Of a stretch of 64,000 nt of DNA, positions 1 through 12,878 are shown piece by piece. The stretch lies in NCBI GenBank assembly GCA_014529385.2, contig CM043942.1:50296774-50360773 (forward strand), given 5' to 3'. Positions within the stretch are counted from its first letter, which is position 1, and every line of letters starts with the position of its first letter. The stretch comes from Adiantum capillus-veneris (taxonomy: Eukaryota > Streptophyta > Polypodiopsida > Polypodiales > Pteridaceae). The position numbers were made by a program, and so were the translations under genes. The notes under the pieces were generated by a model. It saw only the letters and a program-made list of their open reading frames with translations. It was not told where the DNA came from and did not search any database.

Positions 1-229
1 CCTAGAAAGTTAGAAAATCCTCCCAAAATACGCCAAAAAGTGACCAGCTAGAAAACAATCACAACAAGATCCAATTCAAAATCAATTATTAGTAACACCC
101 TGCAATTAAGGCTAATGTCACAAGCCAAAATCACTAATTGAGCCGCTTTTGGAAAAAATGAGCAAAATTTGAGTTGTAAAACTCAAGAGAGCTCAAATTT
201 TGGCCTAGAAAGTTAGAAAATCCTCCCAA
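1..229. repeat. 26-bp direct repeat pair
   Basis: The same 26 bases, beginning CCTAGAAAGTTAGAAAATCC, occur at 1-26 and 204-229. The text between is not coding. Further near-copies of the AGAAAATCC core are absent, so this is a local duplication or part of a longer repeat cut by the window edge. Confidence 0.6.
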
Positions 230-927
230 TTGTGTCCTAACCCCTTTTGTGGAAATCATCAGTATTCTAGCCAATTTTGGAACGTGTTGCTGCAGTTCAA
301 TCAAAGAATGCTAGAAGTTAGAAGTAAGAGTGTCGGCCAAAAATTGGAAAATCCAAAGCAGGAAAATCCCATTGGACAACATGAGACTTTGCTACGAGGA
401 AGTGATATAGATTGAGCCAACATGGACTTGAGTTGAATTAAGAGTTCAATCGTATCAAAAACAATTAGCAACAATAGCATGGAGCATAGCACAATAGAGC
501 AAATCTTACAGCTCCATGGCTATAGTAAAGACAAGGTTTCTTATGCTGATTTACAAGGCCATAGGTATTTGATGAGCAATAAAAGTAGCAAAGGAGCCAA
601 GATCCTATTGATTAGAGTGAAGCTAGATAAAGAGAACTCCTAGATGTTTACAAATTTTAGTGGAGCCACGTATTGCAACCTCAAAGATGAGGTGCAGAGA
701 TAGAAGTTTGCAAAATTGACCAAAGTGGTTATCCAAACATTTGCACAAGCCAACAGACCATACAATTGGTGTATATGTAATCATGATCATTATAAATGGA
801 CTACACTGGTCGAGTCTACAATGGAGAGCCACAATTGGAAGACCCAATACACTAGCCAATAGAAGTCAATCTTATCAAATAACCAAGCCAAATAGAGTAT
901 AGAGGTCAAGATGGAGCAGTCTACAAC

Positions 928-1167
928 ATGCTACTAAGTGTTTTGAAAGAGGATGGTGACAACTTAGCCAACGTAGAAGCAACAACTTCTCAGCAAGATC
1001 TTGAGATGGACAAGATAATTGAAGTACCACCAGTAATGGTGTACTACTCAGATTGTGGAATAATTGGTGGACATTTTCTAGAGGATTGTCCCAAGAATCC
1101 ATACAATAGGAACACAGTAAAGACAAAGCACAACATGAGTAAATGGGAAAGGCAAATTTTGATGTAA
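928..1167 (+). pseudogene. Possible retrotransposon gag remnant with degenerate zinc knuckle
   Basis: A 79-codon open stretch contains YYSDCGIIGGHFLEDCPKNP, which resembles a CCHC zinc knuckle of plant Gag proteins (C-x2-C-x4-H-x4-C). The first cysteine is replaced by tyrosine and the spacing to the histidine is one residue long. Stops close the frame on both sides and no protease or RT is visible next to it. The call rests only on this short motif. A chance match is possible. Confidence 0.3.
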
Positions 1168-3930
1168 GTGCATCTAGCTTACCATTTTTGGTGCAATCAA
1201 ATGTTCTTGCATTAGCATGATTAGAAACACAAGTAAAAACACTTCAAGTTCAAAATCTACATGAAGATGCACAGGCACCTGAACAGCTTAAGTTGGAGCC
1301 CTTAAACAACAAATTCATGCATGAATTTAGTTAGACTCTTTAGTTATCACTGGAGGTCAAAAATAGTGCTAGGCTCTCAAATGATCCTATATCCACAATG
1401 AGTAGTGTGAAATCATTTATGAGTCTAAGGTGGTCAAAAAGAGTTCTAGTCTTTCAAATGATCCTAATCCATAGCAAGTAGTGTGCAATCATTTATGATT
1501 CTAAGGGATATATCAAAGTGAATGCTACTAGCATTGTATGGCATACATAACTCCTATACACATTATGTAGATCAAGAAGGGAAATTGTACAAAAAGATTT
1601 GATCAGTGTTTGAGAGGTCTACATACCATCTCATAGAATTATACCCAATGATAGATCATGAATGATGGTTTATCTTTGAAGAAAGAATCTATCATAGCCC
1701 ATCCTCTCTAGAGCTAAATGACATTACTGCGTGAACCCAAAAATCTGTCCAAAGCCAAACTCTCACCCATCTCAAAAGTCAGGCTTCAACATTGTGATTA
1801 TACAAGTATATATTATGACCAAAATCCACATAGATATAGACAAGCATCTAAGATCTATGATTTCTTAGGTCTTGAAACCATAGAAGTTCATGTCATAAGA
1901 GACCCACGGGATAAACAATATCAAGGTAGCACCATTTTAGATGAAATAGGAAAATCTCGTTTTCCAAATGCTAAATTGATGTGTTAGGACCTTGCTATTC
2001 TACTATTTCTAATCTTAAATTTTCCTTAAGTTAGATAAGATATCATGATTCTAGCACCCAAATTGATCTTTCTATATTGGCTTTTGTAGGAGAACTTATG
2101 ATATAGATGCAAAAGGACTCATATCAAAGAAATGCTTTAAAACATCAATCAAAGCTCATAAAAATGGATTCTAAAAAAGATAAGGTGTCAAAACACACCA
2201 ACTAATGTGACTACTAAACAACTTAAGCTTTAATTATGACAACAAAAAATAAAATATCTAGACACCAAGAGCACCAACAACTCTTCTCATAAAATTTGTC
2301 ATTTTAATTGCAAGTAGGAGAAAACAACTAGTCTAAACTTTAAAACAGTATCAAGTTTCAACTACACTATAATATGCACAACCTTCAAATTAACATTTGA
2401 TAATTAAAAAACCTAAAGAATATTGTGGAGTAGCCTATGGCCCTAAGACCATAACTTGTCATCTATGGCACCTATAATACCATTTAGTGTCAAAGAACAT
2501 ATGTTTGTGCCAAAGAATCCATATTAACATGCCACATTTTCATCAATATATGATTTAAAACTTCAATAAAGCCTTTAACTAAACATGCTCCTGAAAACTT
2601 CAATACATGATTTAAATCCTCAATAAAGCTCTAGAGATGGTGTCTCAACAAAGAAGATGTTTAAAAACACCATTGATGTGACTAATAAGAAGCATATGAA
2701 TTGATTACAAAAAATATGTATATATGAATTGTACACAAAGATTGCGAACAAATAATTTTATAAAATTTATAGTCTTTATATCATGTACAAAAAAGTACTA
2801 AGTGCAAGGAGTATAGTATCCTCAAGATAGAGGGAGCTCAGCAAACACCATTTTTGTAGCACTATCAATTGTCGACATCATTTTGATAGTTTTTATCACC
2901 TCAAAAAAGATAATTACTAAGAAGAATATGATAAAAGCATCAAACAATTATATGCGCAATGTTACTTAAGTGAAAGGTGTCTCCTCACATAGGATGCACT
3001 TCATCAATCCAAAAATCCCAAATTTAATGATTTTTTGGAGCTATTTCTTAAATGATATTTTTTCTTTTGCTTGAAAGAAGTCGATAGATGATCAAATCAT
3101 TGTTCTATTTTGAATGAGATACTTAACTATAGAAGAAACTCTTATAATTTATAACATTATAATAGCAAAATATTTTTTAAATATGCCCTCAAATGACAAC
3201 AAAAATCAATTCAATAGTTTTAGTTAAGCTCACATCAAATCAAAATGTGTTTAACAAACAATAGAGCACAATCTACATATAAGACTTGTCTTTGAGGTCA
3301 TGGGATACCTTCTATAGTGAGTTCTAGTTAGAGCACATTTTTGTCTTGTGGCCTCCAGCTCATAGGGTTATGATACCATATGGTGTGGATATGTTGTCTT
3401 TCTATGGACCTAGGATCATAGGGTTATCTAATTCCAAATGACATAAATACTCTGTAAAATTCTCAAATATTTTTCTTTTTTCTTGGAAGGCTAAGGTCTT
3501 CCTTTATAGCTGTCAATAGATGGAGACTTATTGTGGCCTAAGAGAGTTATACTTTTCTTTGTAGTTTGAAACTAAGAGGCTTGTGCTTTTCATTATGTAG
3601 CTTAGAACTAAGCTCCCATGATGTAAAGACTAATAGCTTCTAATCTCAAGCCACACATGGTAAGTGATTTTTGAAATAACATAGGTCAACTTATGGCCTT
3701 GTGGTCATAGGATGTTGATGCCATAGGTGCAAATTACGCTGCTTCCTATGACTATAATTAATAAAATTATTGTAGAAGATGAGATCCTGGTCTTTGGCTT
3801 TATGGTCGTAGAGTTTTTTATGGAGAAACTAGTGTGGCCCATATGTGGGATCATACAGTGCTAATAGTATGGCTTCATATGGCCACACTTTGTTAAAGTG
3901 TGGCCAAAGATCAAACAAATCCCTATATGA
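1168..3930. other. No recognisable gene
   Basis: AT-rich sequence with only short open frames (the longest, 1718-1987 on the plus strand, has no motif I recognise). Phrases built on TATGGCC/CATAGG recur loosely from about 3,300 to 4,400, suggesting an old degenerate repeat. Nothing here supports a functional annotation. Confidence 0.5.
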
Positions 3931-4121
3931 CCCTATGGACATAAGGTTCCATTTCTAAATAACATAAACGCACTTTAAGAATGTCAAAAATCCCTATGGC
4001 CATAAGATTCCATTTCTAAATAACATAAAGGCACTTTAAGAATGTCAAAAATCCCTATGATCCTATGGCCATAAGCTTCCACTTCTAAATACCATAAAGG
4101 CACTTTAAGAATGTCAAAAAT
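3931..4121. repeat. Three-copy tandem repeat, unit 61-69 bp
   Basis: Three successive units start at about 3931, 3992 and 4053. Each runs from CCCTATG..CCATAAG through TTCTAAATAACATAAAGGCA to GAATGTCAAAAAT. The third unit carries an extra eight-base CCTATGAT-type insertion near its start. Copies differ at a few positions each. Confidence 0.8.
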
Positions 4122-7100
4122 AAAGTTATTTGTCATGAAAGGCCCATGGTTTTGATTGAAGCTATTTATATAGGGATCTTAAGTGCCTAGTTGAAAACTT
4201 AGGATCTTAGGACACCTATTCTTGGACACCATTAGTAAGTATCTTGTGGAAGAACATAAGCCAATGTATTGTGTTATGTTCATAGGGTGTTGATACTATA
4301 AAATGAAAATCCCCTAAGCTCATAGAGTAACATATGGCCTTATAACCATGTAGATTTCCCTTGATAGTGCAATGGAAATAAATTTTAAAACAACAAACAT
4401 TTGAATCTGTGAGGGTCATGCTAGGTACCGCCAGCTACAATGCCGTTCCTCAACTTCACTGCGATTCCTGACATCCGTCCCACTTGAGACCGACACCAAG
4501 ACAGGACTCCTCCTGCTCTTCAATGCCAACTCAAGGGGGTGTTAACATTCACTTCTCTCCTTTGGGGTTCCTTAGCCCAAAACACCTTTCCTTATCGGTT
4601 CCACTCACCATTCAAAGTCATCAGACTAAATTAGAACATCAGCCTTCCAGGGTCCACTGGTGGGAGTTCTCTAATTCATCCTTGGTTCAAGGCCACTGAT
4701 GTTTTTTTCCCGATTAGGACGGAGCACAGCCATCAAAGCATTCTCCTAAGATGAGTGTAATTACTAGCTATACGAAACCCTTCGTTCCCTAGTTTGAATT
4801 CGCACTCCATAAATTAGATTTCCCTTCCCTCAACTTGACTCAACTTACCAGACAACATAAAATTGGGTTCAACTTTCCGGCCAACAAATTAACCCTCCAA
4901 AATCCACCTCCCACTGAATCGTTTGATAAATGCACCTTTTGAAGGTAGTACTATGATACTAGAAACCAATATTCCAGTCATGTCGATCAAAGAATACATT
5001 TTAAGCATTTGAAAGCAACATGAAAACTGTTGCATACCCTTGCAAGTGTGCATTTATCAGGTTGTTCCCAACTTTATTCTTACTCCCTTGAATATTTTTA
5101 TTCCTTATTTCTTTAATAATATTAAAGATATCTAGTTATTCTTCAAGCATTCACATGTACTCTCCTAGGCATATCCCGATCCTCGTCCCAGGACTAGGAT
5201 ATCCTATCTCCTCTGCCACATGTTGAGGCAGCACCTTCACACAATTCCCATTTGGTTCTTTTGTTTGGGAAAGGCCTTTTAACAATCTACTTTAGGTTTC
5301 TTTTAAAAAAATGTCCGGAAGTAGAGTACTGTACGACTGATGTGAACAAGTACGGGATAGCCCATTTAGGTTCCTAGCCTTTCCAAGGTTCATTTGTACC
5401 AAACAATTTGAAAACAATTGTTCTTTAATTACTCACAACTCCCTTCCTTATCCGATCCATTCCCAGGATCCTTTCCTTCTTTCTTTATCCAGTCCCTCAA
5501 GGATCCATCTTCCTCCTTTTCCTGTCGGCATCAGGCCTACTCAGACTAGGCCGATTTCCAGACGTATCCGCGGGTCGCTATCACCCGCCGGTCGGGACTC
5601 ACTCCCATTCATTCCCCATTTCTAGGGCAGTGAATGATCTTGAGCTCAAAATATATACCAACGGTTCTCAGTCCTAGCCGAAAAGGACCATCCCCCGTTG
5701 TAACCCATAGGTAAACACCTGCGTCGGCCTTTCTTTCAAATAGTTAAGACAATTTAGACTCTTATGTTATGCAAGGGCTATCCACCTCTCTTCTTCTCGG
5801 TAAATTCATAATCCTAGGTTGAAATTTATACTAGATTCTTTGCATTGAAATCCGTTAGTTCCTATATCCTTTTAATGTCTATTCAAACAAGACCTTAAAA
5901 AGAAGCAACAAGTCTCTTGAGAGTGAAGGTTTTGTCTCGACGTAAGTTTCAAGTCAATCCCATCTTGGACGAATCCCATTGGGTTTCTCTTGCATCATTT
6001 GTAATCCATGGGGCATCTCCATGGAATCCGTGGGAGTTTTATGTTCAAGCAACACAGTCATCACTTCTGTGAAGCTATCCCCTTACTCCCCCCTTCCCAA
6101 TCGCAAAACAAACTTGAAAGAAAGCAAACTTGAAGCAAACAAACTTGAGATGAGCGATGCATATGCACTCTACACTGCTATTTCTTGAGTTGTCGCTTCT
6201 CTCTTTAGAATGCATGGATTTAACTCTAAACGCAATTAATCTTAAACGTTCTTTGAGAGATTATGCAAGAGATGATGAGTGTTTATACATGAATAGGACT
6301 CGTTTATGAGTGATAGTGTTTCTAAAAAACATGACATTCCTAGAAGTGGGTGTGCTTGTGTAGGTGGAAAAATGTTTATGTTGTGAAAATTTACAAGTCC
6401 TTTTTGTATGATGGGATTTAGGTTTGCCTTTGTTGCTGTGGAGAGGATTAGTCACGTAGCTAGAAGAGGATTATGGTTTTGGGGTTTTCTGATTGAATAG
6501 GAGGGGAATAACTTCAAGTGGAATGAGTTTCCTCTTTCAAAATAAAACTCCTTGGATTATGATAAAGCTACCTTCGAAACTTAACTCTTCTTGAGAGAAT
6601 TATTTTTAACTTAGTTGTATCACTAAACAAATCTTACACACATGCTCTTTTTCCCTTAAAAGAAGAAAAATCCTAATCCCTTAATTATCTTGATTGCAAA
6701 TTTAAAGAAAAACTTATAATCCTTTCATAAGAGAATTTCTTTTTATAATTCCACTTTGAATAGTATGGTAAATTCCAAAGATTTCCAAAACTTAATTGGC
6801 CTTAATTTGGTGGCAATTATCTTGTGTATCTTTTAAAAATTGAAAGAATTTCTTGCGGGGGTTTAGGTGTACATATAGGTATTAATCATCCCCCGACATG
6901 CATGCTATTGAAATTAAGTAGGATCTCCAGTCACCTATGGTTAAAGAGAGTGCTTTTTACTCTCTCTATGGCATATTAGTGTGGTAATCTTAAGAACGGA
7001 ACTTGAAATTATATTGGCTTAGTGGGGGTTAGCAACATGGTTATTTAGAAAATTATTCATCCACACAAGGAGGAATCTTGCTTAAGAAACTCAAAAGCTT

Positions 7101-8488
7101 AAGTACAAATTGATTTAGAATGGGAAATAGCTCAATTGTGAAGACAATATGCAAAAACTTACTATGGTGTATGCGGTTTGTCTTCTCCTTGATTTTGGAA
7201 GAGTATGTGAAGTGTATGCTTGCTGTAGACGGCTCTCTCTCTACTTCTTCACTTCTCTTGAAGGCCACCAAATCGTTGCGTGAAATGAGAGGAGGAAGGA
7301 CATGAAGAAAATTCAAGCTATGGAAAGCTTGAATGTTAGGAGAGAGAAGTGGGAGAGCGTAATGACAAGCTTAATTAAGGTTATGGCCATGGTTCGATGG
7401 AGGTGTTCCTTGAGGGGGTCACTATGTGCAAATTGTGTATATCACGTGCGTTCAAACACTATTTTTAAAACTCCTTATCTGTGAATTTTCAACAAATAAA
7501 TTACACTTTTTCCTATTCAACCTATAAATATTTTTTCCAATTCCATTTCACGGTACACTTTTGTATGTGAAAATGTGAGAAAAAATAAAATTTAATGATC
7601 CCTTATGCTGCACTCGCGTGATAGTCACATAATTAATTTGTGAGGAATTGAGAAAAGTAAAGACTTTTTTTGGTCAAACATTGAAACTAGAGCATGTGTA
7701 GGCTTTAAACATTAGGGAAAACCAAACTATGAAACAGGATTTGCAAAAAGTTAAAATTTTGGAGAATTTTATCTTCGATGTGCCTAACATATATTCTCTA
7801 CCAAATGGGTGATATTGGCAAAATTTTCATTGGCGAAGCCTCACTTGAACATTATAGAGCTTTTGAGCAAGTTTTAACAACTTTGAAGCTGTGCAAAGAC
7901 TGGAAACACCAAAAGAGTTGGAAACCTCCAAAACTGGACAAAAGGGGTGATAAAACACTTACATACAATCAAAACTTTGTGAAATTGAGTGGAGAGACTT
8001 GAAATTACATGTGAAAACCCAAGTAAATCATGTTAGACAAAAATCTCTTGAAATAGTGAAGTTTTATCTTCGATGCAATGAAGATAAAAAGTTTATCAAA
8101 AGGGTGATTTTTTTATCTTGACACCAAGATTAGCTTTTTTGATCATAGGAACCCCATTCAAGTGCTAAAAGATTGATTTCATCTCTCAAAAAGGGTGAAG
8201 CCGTCTTTGGCATGCCTAAGATAGCTTGCACACAATTATTGGATTTTGGCTCATTGGGTGAATCTAGTGATTAGTGCTAGGAATTATCAAATACTTTATG
8301 ACTTTAGATTAACAATTGTGAAATCGCATATGGTTTGAAGTATTGGTGTGCAAGAAACCACGTCTTGTCTGAAAAGGGCAAGCCACAATGGTGAAAGCAC
8401 TATGTCTGAACCAAAAAGCATCTTTCCAAGTTTGAAGTATCAGTTTTGTCAATTCCTTGTGTTCATTTATGAGCTTGAGATTTGGTAG
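4122..8488. other. No recognisable gene
   Basis: Roughly 4,420-5,960 is richer in C and T than its surroundings and reads like a distinct inserted repeat, but I see no terminal repeats or coding motif. From 5,960 to 8,488 there are only short open frames without recognisable domains. No RNA gene is apparent. Confidence 0.45.
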
Positions 8489-9600
8489 GTGTTAGGTGAT
8501 CTCGGCACTTTGGTAGAAAATTTGAGAAGGGCATTCATCGATAAACTAGGGGAGACCTTTAATGACTATAGAGAAACAAGTCTAGACACTTTCTCCAGCT
8601 CAAGTTCCAAGATGTCTTCAATTTCAACCCAATTGAGGACTGAAACCTCACTCAGGTTCAAGAACATTCTGACCTTTTATAAGACTAACAAGCATGGGGC
8701 CCAAATTTATGTGGATCCTAATGGAGGAATATGTCGTAAGGGTAGATGACCATATTGTTGAGTTTGAAGAGGAGGTTAGACAGAAACAAGCAAGATACCT
8801 TCTACGTGGACCGAAACGGGCAAAATAAAAAATTCCTGACACCGTAGAGAAATGGGGATTGGAAGTTGATATTGTGATTCCAAAAATCACTGTGAAGGAA
8901 GAACCACCAATGTTAGAGGTAGAAGGATATTCCAAAATTACTGTGAAGAAAGAACCACCAATGTAAGAGTTAGAAGGATATGACTTGATAGAAACCAAAC
9001 CTCTAAAGCTTATACCTACCGACAACCCAAGGCTTGGAGTTTATTGTAAGAAGACACTAATGTTACGAACTTGATTTGGATTGCTCATGCCAAACCGCGA
9101 CAGCTAACATCCTTGAAAATCATGTATATTTTCAAGATCAAGGAGAAGGGCTTAACAGAACTTCCTATCCACCTCTTTAGGGATTGTTATAACAATAATT
9201 TTGTTATGATGACCCCATAAGAGATTGAATAGCCAAAATACTAGGGATATTCGATCTTAGAAGTCATTATGGGAACAATAACTGAAGCAAAATAGAACTT
9301 CGGGCCAAATGAGAGAGCCTATGGTAGCATGGTTAATCAAAGAGGAAGTACGAGCCAAGACAGTCACCTCAATGATGGAGATTGGGGCAGAGATGCAAAA
9401 ACCACCCTTAACTAGAGAAGAATGAGGGACACTAGGACAAGAAGAGGTCCACACAAGTCACACTTACCAAGCAACTAGATTGAAGGCTTAATGGACGAGT
9501 TCCTTGTAGGCCTCCCAGGAAGAAGGTTCTAGATAAATGAAAAATGGTTTGGTGGACTAACATTGCTTAACTCATCATCGAGGATTGCTAAAATTTTGTA
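8489..9600 (+). pseudogene. Decayed coding-like stretch of unknown origin
   Basis: An 86-codon open stretch (8489-8749) is followed in another frame by a charged, stop-interrupted stretch with a roughly 51-bp tandem duplication at about 8,880-8,981. The two copies encode ITVKEEPPM and ITVKKEPPM. A purine tract and LTR-like sequence follow at 9,616, so this could be the decayed interior of an LTR element. No family motif (zinc knuckle, retropepsin, RT or integrase) was found, so the origin is inferred from context only. Confidence 0.22.
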
Positions 9601-9615
9601 AATATTCCAAAATTC

Positions 9616-10150
9616 AAAGAAAAGGGGGAAGGAAATGTAGTAGACGATGGGACCAATCAAGGATTTAGACTGGTGGTTGGGCTATTAAGTTTCAAGGCTA
9701 GTTATTGCAGTAAATGATGCAATGGACAATCGATCAGAGACCCAATCTGACGGCTATAAATAGGACCCACTAATCATTTTGCAAGGACTTCTCCTTTGAA
9801 AAAAAATTTCACTATCACTACTTAGTGTCTTAGATCTCTTCCAGCTCTTGTACTTTTATAACCTTAATCATTAAGCCCATGAGCAGACTTGGCTCATACT
9901 GTTGTACTTTGCTTACACTAATCTGAATATATACTAGTTCTAGATTCTTGTCTAGTCTATATTTCAGTCCTAGTCTTTGCATTTCATTTCAATTCCAGTC
10001 TTGGCATTTCATTCCAGTGTATATTCCAATTTCAGTCTTTGCCTGATCTGATACATGAAATCTTTAATCTGATCTGTGGCAACTCTAATTGACCAACCTA
10101 GAATAGCTATCATAAATTATTAGCTCATTCCAAGAAGTGTGTAGCATCAG
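9616..10150 (+). mobile_element. Possible LTR remnant with polypurine tract and TATA box
   Basis: A polypurine tract at 9616-9633 (AAAGAAAAGGGGGAAGGA) is followed at 9635 by TGTAGTAGACGATGGG, the layout expected at the 5' edge of a 3' LTR. A TATA-like element, TATAAATAGG, lies at 9755-9764. The matching 5' LTR was not found in the window and the downstream edge is a guess, so this remains tentative. Confidence 0.3.
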
Positions 10151-10215
10151 TTTAGAACCAAAGGATGCTTTAATCTTTGCGCCCATCTTGAAAGTTGGCT
10201 GCCCTCAAGAATAGT

Positions 10216-10754
10216 CCAAAAGCACAACGGCCCTCTAGGTCAAAATGTTTAATATATTGCTAAACATTGTCACAATCATTACTTCTAGAGATGTTTTTGA
10301 ACATGTTGAACAAATTTTCTTTCCTTACTTTATCAACTTTGCAACAATGCTCACAACTCCGAAATCACGACAAATTTTTAATTAATTTGTGAACACGCAC
10401 ATATAAGAAAATGTCCTTGACAACACCATAGATATAACAAACTAAATTTTTTGTATTAATAGCAATTAAATATTCATCTCCTAGCTCAATGCTTGATCTA
10501 AAAATGCATATGCCATTTTTATAATCATTGATTTCAACTTAAAAACTTTCTTTAAAGACTTTCAAACAACCAATTTTTGCTTCTAAATTTAAATTAATAT
10601 TGAAATATGACTTCACTTTGAGTTTGAATGATGCAAACTAATGAATTTTCATTAGTGTTTTCATTTAAATATTTAGAGTTATCATCTTGTTTGCTTAAGT
10701 TGATGTGAATAACCATAGGGTTCACTTAGGTTGCCATCAATGTTAATGTGCTTT
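10216..10754. repeat. Repeat A, copy 1, left part
   Basis: This stretch aligns, with scattered substitutions and small indels, to 20,552-21,064. Shared phrases include CCAAAAGCACAAC, GGTCAAAATGTTTAAT and TTAGGTT.CCATC.AT. The alignment stops at GCTTT (10750-10754), where the chromovirus is inserted, and resumes at 16,376. Its own identity is unknown. No coding frame is conserved between the copies. Confidence 0.8.
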
Positions 10755-10868
10755 TGTAAGAACTAGGGAAGCTAGACCTGAGATCCTCCTCCCAACCCCC
10801 CATTATATAGGCGGGCTCCTAGCCCCTTGCCCTAGACGGATCCCTATCCACACTGTCTAGCCCGGACA
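10755..10868 (-). repeat. 3' LTR of the chromovirus, internally shortened
   Basis: 114 bp, TG..CA. It matches the right LTR (16191-16375) over its first ~107 bp with a handful of differences, then lacks about 71 bp of what is U3 on the element's coding strand. The minus-strand TATATAA box is present (plus-strand 10803-10809). Confidence 0.9.
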
Positions 10869-10887
10869 TTACTCCCCCCTTAAGAAG
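10869..10887 (-). other. Polypurine tract of the chromovirus
   Basis: On the minus strand this reads CTTCTTAAGGGGGGAGTAA and directly abuts the TG of the 3' LTR, as expected for the plus-strand DNA priming site. Confidence 0.9.
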
Positions 10888-11385
10888 AGTTTTCGTCCCT
10901 GAAAACAAAAGTGGGAAACTTCTTCTTAAGAACACTAATGTTTTCCCAAGTGGCACCTTCTTCAGGTCAGTCTTTCCACTTGATCAAGGCTTGTTGTCGT
11001 ACGTGATGATGTGTACACAACTCATGATAATCCAGAACACGTTCAGGTTCATGCGGTAAGGTAGGAGGTTCAATGTAATCAACCAAAACCTATTGGTCAA
11101 TGACATTGTCATCCCCATGTAACCGTTTTTGTAGACGGCTTACATGAAACTACAGATGAATGCGAGAATGTGAAGGTAGTAATAGTTTGTAGGCACAATC
11201 AGCGACTCGCTTGAGTATTTTGAAAGGCCCACAATATCGGGAGATAATTTAGGTGTCGGTCTAGTTTTCAGACTTTCTGAATGTTCTGGCACATGTAAAA
11301 ATACTTCCTCCCCTTCTTCGAAGGTAACTTGTCGATGTTTCTCATTAGCGTATTTCTTGTACCGATCCTGTGCTTGCTGGACATT
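10885..11385 (-). pseudogene. Integrase C-terminus and chromodomain (degenerate)
   Basis: Continues the integrase frame after a TAG near 11,386. Readable pieces include an AQDRYKKYANEKHR segment typical of the GPF/Y-side integrase tail. Then comes a chromodomain-like segment at about 11,055-10,885 with PERVLDYHE, ALIKWKD and GATWEN. Chromodomains of this kind direct chromovirus integration to chromatin. At least two stops interrupt it. The end of the reading frame runs into the polypurine tract, which is normal for the family. Confidence 0.75.
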
Positions 11386-11952
11386 CTAACGAGAAAGTTT
11401 CAGCATATCCATGTGGTCTTGGAGAAAATCCTTAACCTGTTGGAGTTTTTCGGCTGCCAACCCCACCGTAACTGGTGACCTAGGTTGAAACCCATACATG
11501 AGCATGAAAGGACTAAAACCTGTTGTGACATGCTTAGCACTGTTGTAGGAAAACTCGAGAATAGGTAAGTATTCTTCCCAGTCTGACTGCTTTTTGCTGA
11601 CATATGCTCTTAGCATATCCTCTAGAACCCGGTTAACCCGTTTCGTTTGACCATCCGTTTTTGGATGATCAGTTGTAATGAGGTTTAGTTGTGTACCCAA
11701 TCGTTTAAATACAGCTCTCCAAAAGTGGCTGTTAAACTTGGGATCACGGTCGCTAACAATGTTACTTGGCAAACTATACAATTTGTATAGATTGTCCACA
11801 AATAACTTCGCTAGTTCTGGTGTCTCAATCGTTGATTTGGTCGGAATAAACTTACATAGTTTAGTCAACCTGTCTACGACCACCCATACTGAGTCATGAC
11901 CTCGTATAGTGGTTGGTAAACCTACAATAAAATCCATAGAGATACTATCCAT
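11386..11952 (-). pseudogene. Integrase catalytic core, catalytic Glu replaced
   Basis: A 188-codon open frame with the rve-type integrase core: MDFIVGLP (first Asp), SDRDPKF (second Asp), then HPKTDGQTKRVNR where the family has TERVNR. The codon for the third acidic residue of the D,D-35-E triad is AAA (Lys) where GAA is expected, so the enzyme is predicted inactive. Downstream motifs such as EFSYNSAKHVTTGFSPF are well preserved. The change is a single G-to-A transition, compatible with cytosine deamination on the other strand. Confidence 0.92.
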
Positions 11953-12259
11953 TTTCCATTGGGAATCTCCAAAGGATGTAAGAGTCCTCCTGCTTTCAGG
12001 CGCTCTGAGTTGTTAACTTGACATTTTTGGCAGTGCAAGACATAAGCTTGAACAAAGCCATGTAGACCTGGCCAGTAAAATTGTCGTCGTACAAGAGAAT
12101 AAGTTTTCTAATCCCCGGGTGCCCTGCACTTGGACTATCATGACATTCATAAAGAATTTGGCACCGAATGTCTGTGTCCGTCGGTACACAAAACTCTCCC
12201 CTTGTGGAGTAGGTACCCATTGTCAATGGTAAAATGCTTCCATTGTTGTAGTTCCTCAC
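11953..12259 (-). pseudogene. Integrase N-terminal zinc-binding region, frameshifted
   Basis: The minus-strand frame gives ECHDSPSAGHPGIRK, the His..His half of the HHCC domain, followed after a frame change by C..C (CTAKNVKL in one frame, HCQKCQVN in the other). The domain normally stabilises the integrase multimer. A frameshift within the domain separates it from the catalytic core at 11,952. Confidence 0.75.
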
Positions 12260-12260
12260 T

Positions 12261-12870
12261 TTATAAAGGAGAACTAGGTGTGGAGGTTAACTGTACACTA
12301 CCTTCATTGAAGTGAGAAGGATCCTTCTTTTGAACATGGCTCCACACTTTGGAATATGCTTCATCTTGCTCATATTTTCCCTTGAGAGAATCTAAAAATT
12401 CACTACAAAGTTCCGTGAACAAGAACGAATTGATCTCTGGCATTCGACTTAAAGCGTCTGCCACTACATTGTATCGGCCTTTGCGATACCTTAACTTGGC
12501 ATCATATTCCTGAAGGATCTCGGCCCACCTAGATTTTTGACCCTTTAAATCTGTTTGTTGTGTAAACCATTTGATGCTTTCATGGTCAAACACAATCTCA
12601 AACTGAGCACCATACAGATAATGTCACCATGTCTTTAAGGCAGACACTATTGCATAGAGTTCGCGTTCGTAAGCAGAATAGTTCTACTCAGCTGCATCAA
12701 GCTTCTTACTTTTAAATGCAATCGGTCGTCCGTCTGGTAACAGGACTGCTCCAATAGCACGATCACTGGCATCCGTTTCCAAAATGAATGGTTTCAAAGG
12801 ATCTACAATAGCCAGTATAGGAGCTGTAGCTAATGCATCCTTGAGCGTATCGAAACTATGCTGTTGAGCG
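12261..12870 (-). pseudogene. RNase H domain, with nonsense changes
   Basis: Recognisable pieces in order are ILETDASDRAIGAVLL, YSAYERELYAIV, FDHESIKWF and YRKGRYNVVADALSR, which carry the acidic RNase H residues. Two in-frame stops, TAG before NYSAYE and TGA before HYLYG, sit where the family has Gln and Arg, as C-to-T changes of CAG and CGA would give. The last open part is 12593-12261. RNase H would remove the RNA template during reverse transcription. Confidence 0.88.
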
Positions 12871-12878
12871 GATCCCCA

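Noticed and set aside
1718-1987. 89-codon plus-strand frame as a small gene
   Set aside because: No recognisable domain, no supporting promoter or splice context; length is within chance expectation for this window.
4420-5960. Possible organellar or rDNA insertion because of different base composition
   Set aside because: No rRNA, tRNA or organellar protein sequence could be recognised on either strand.
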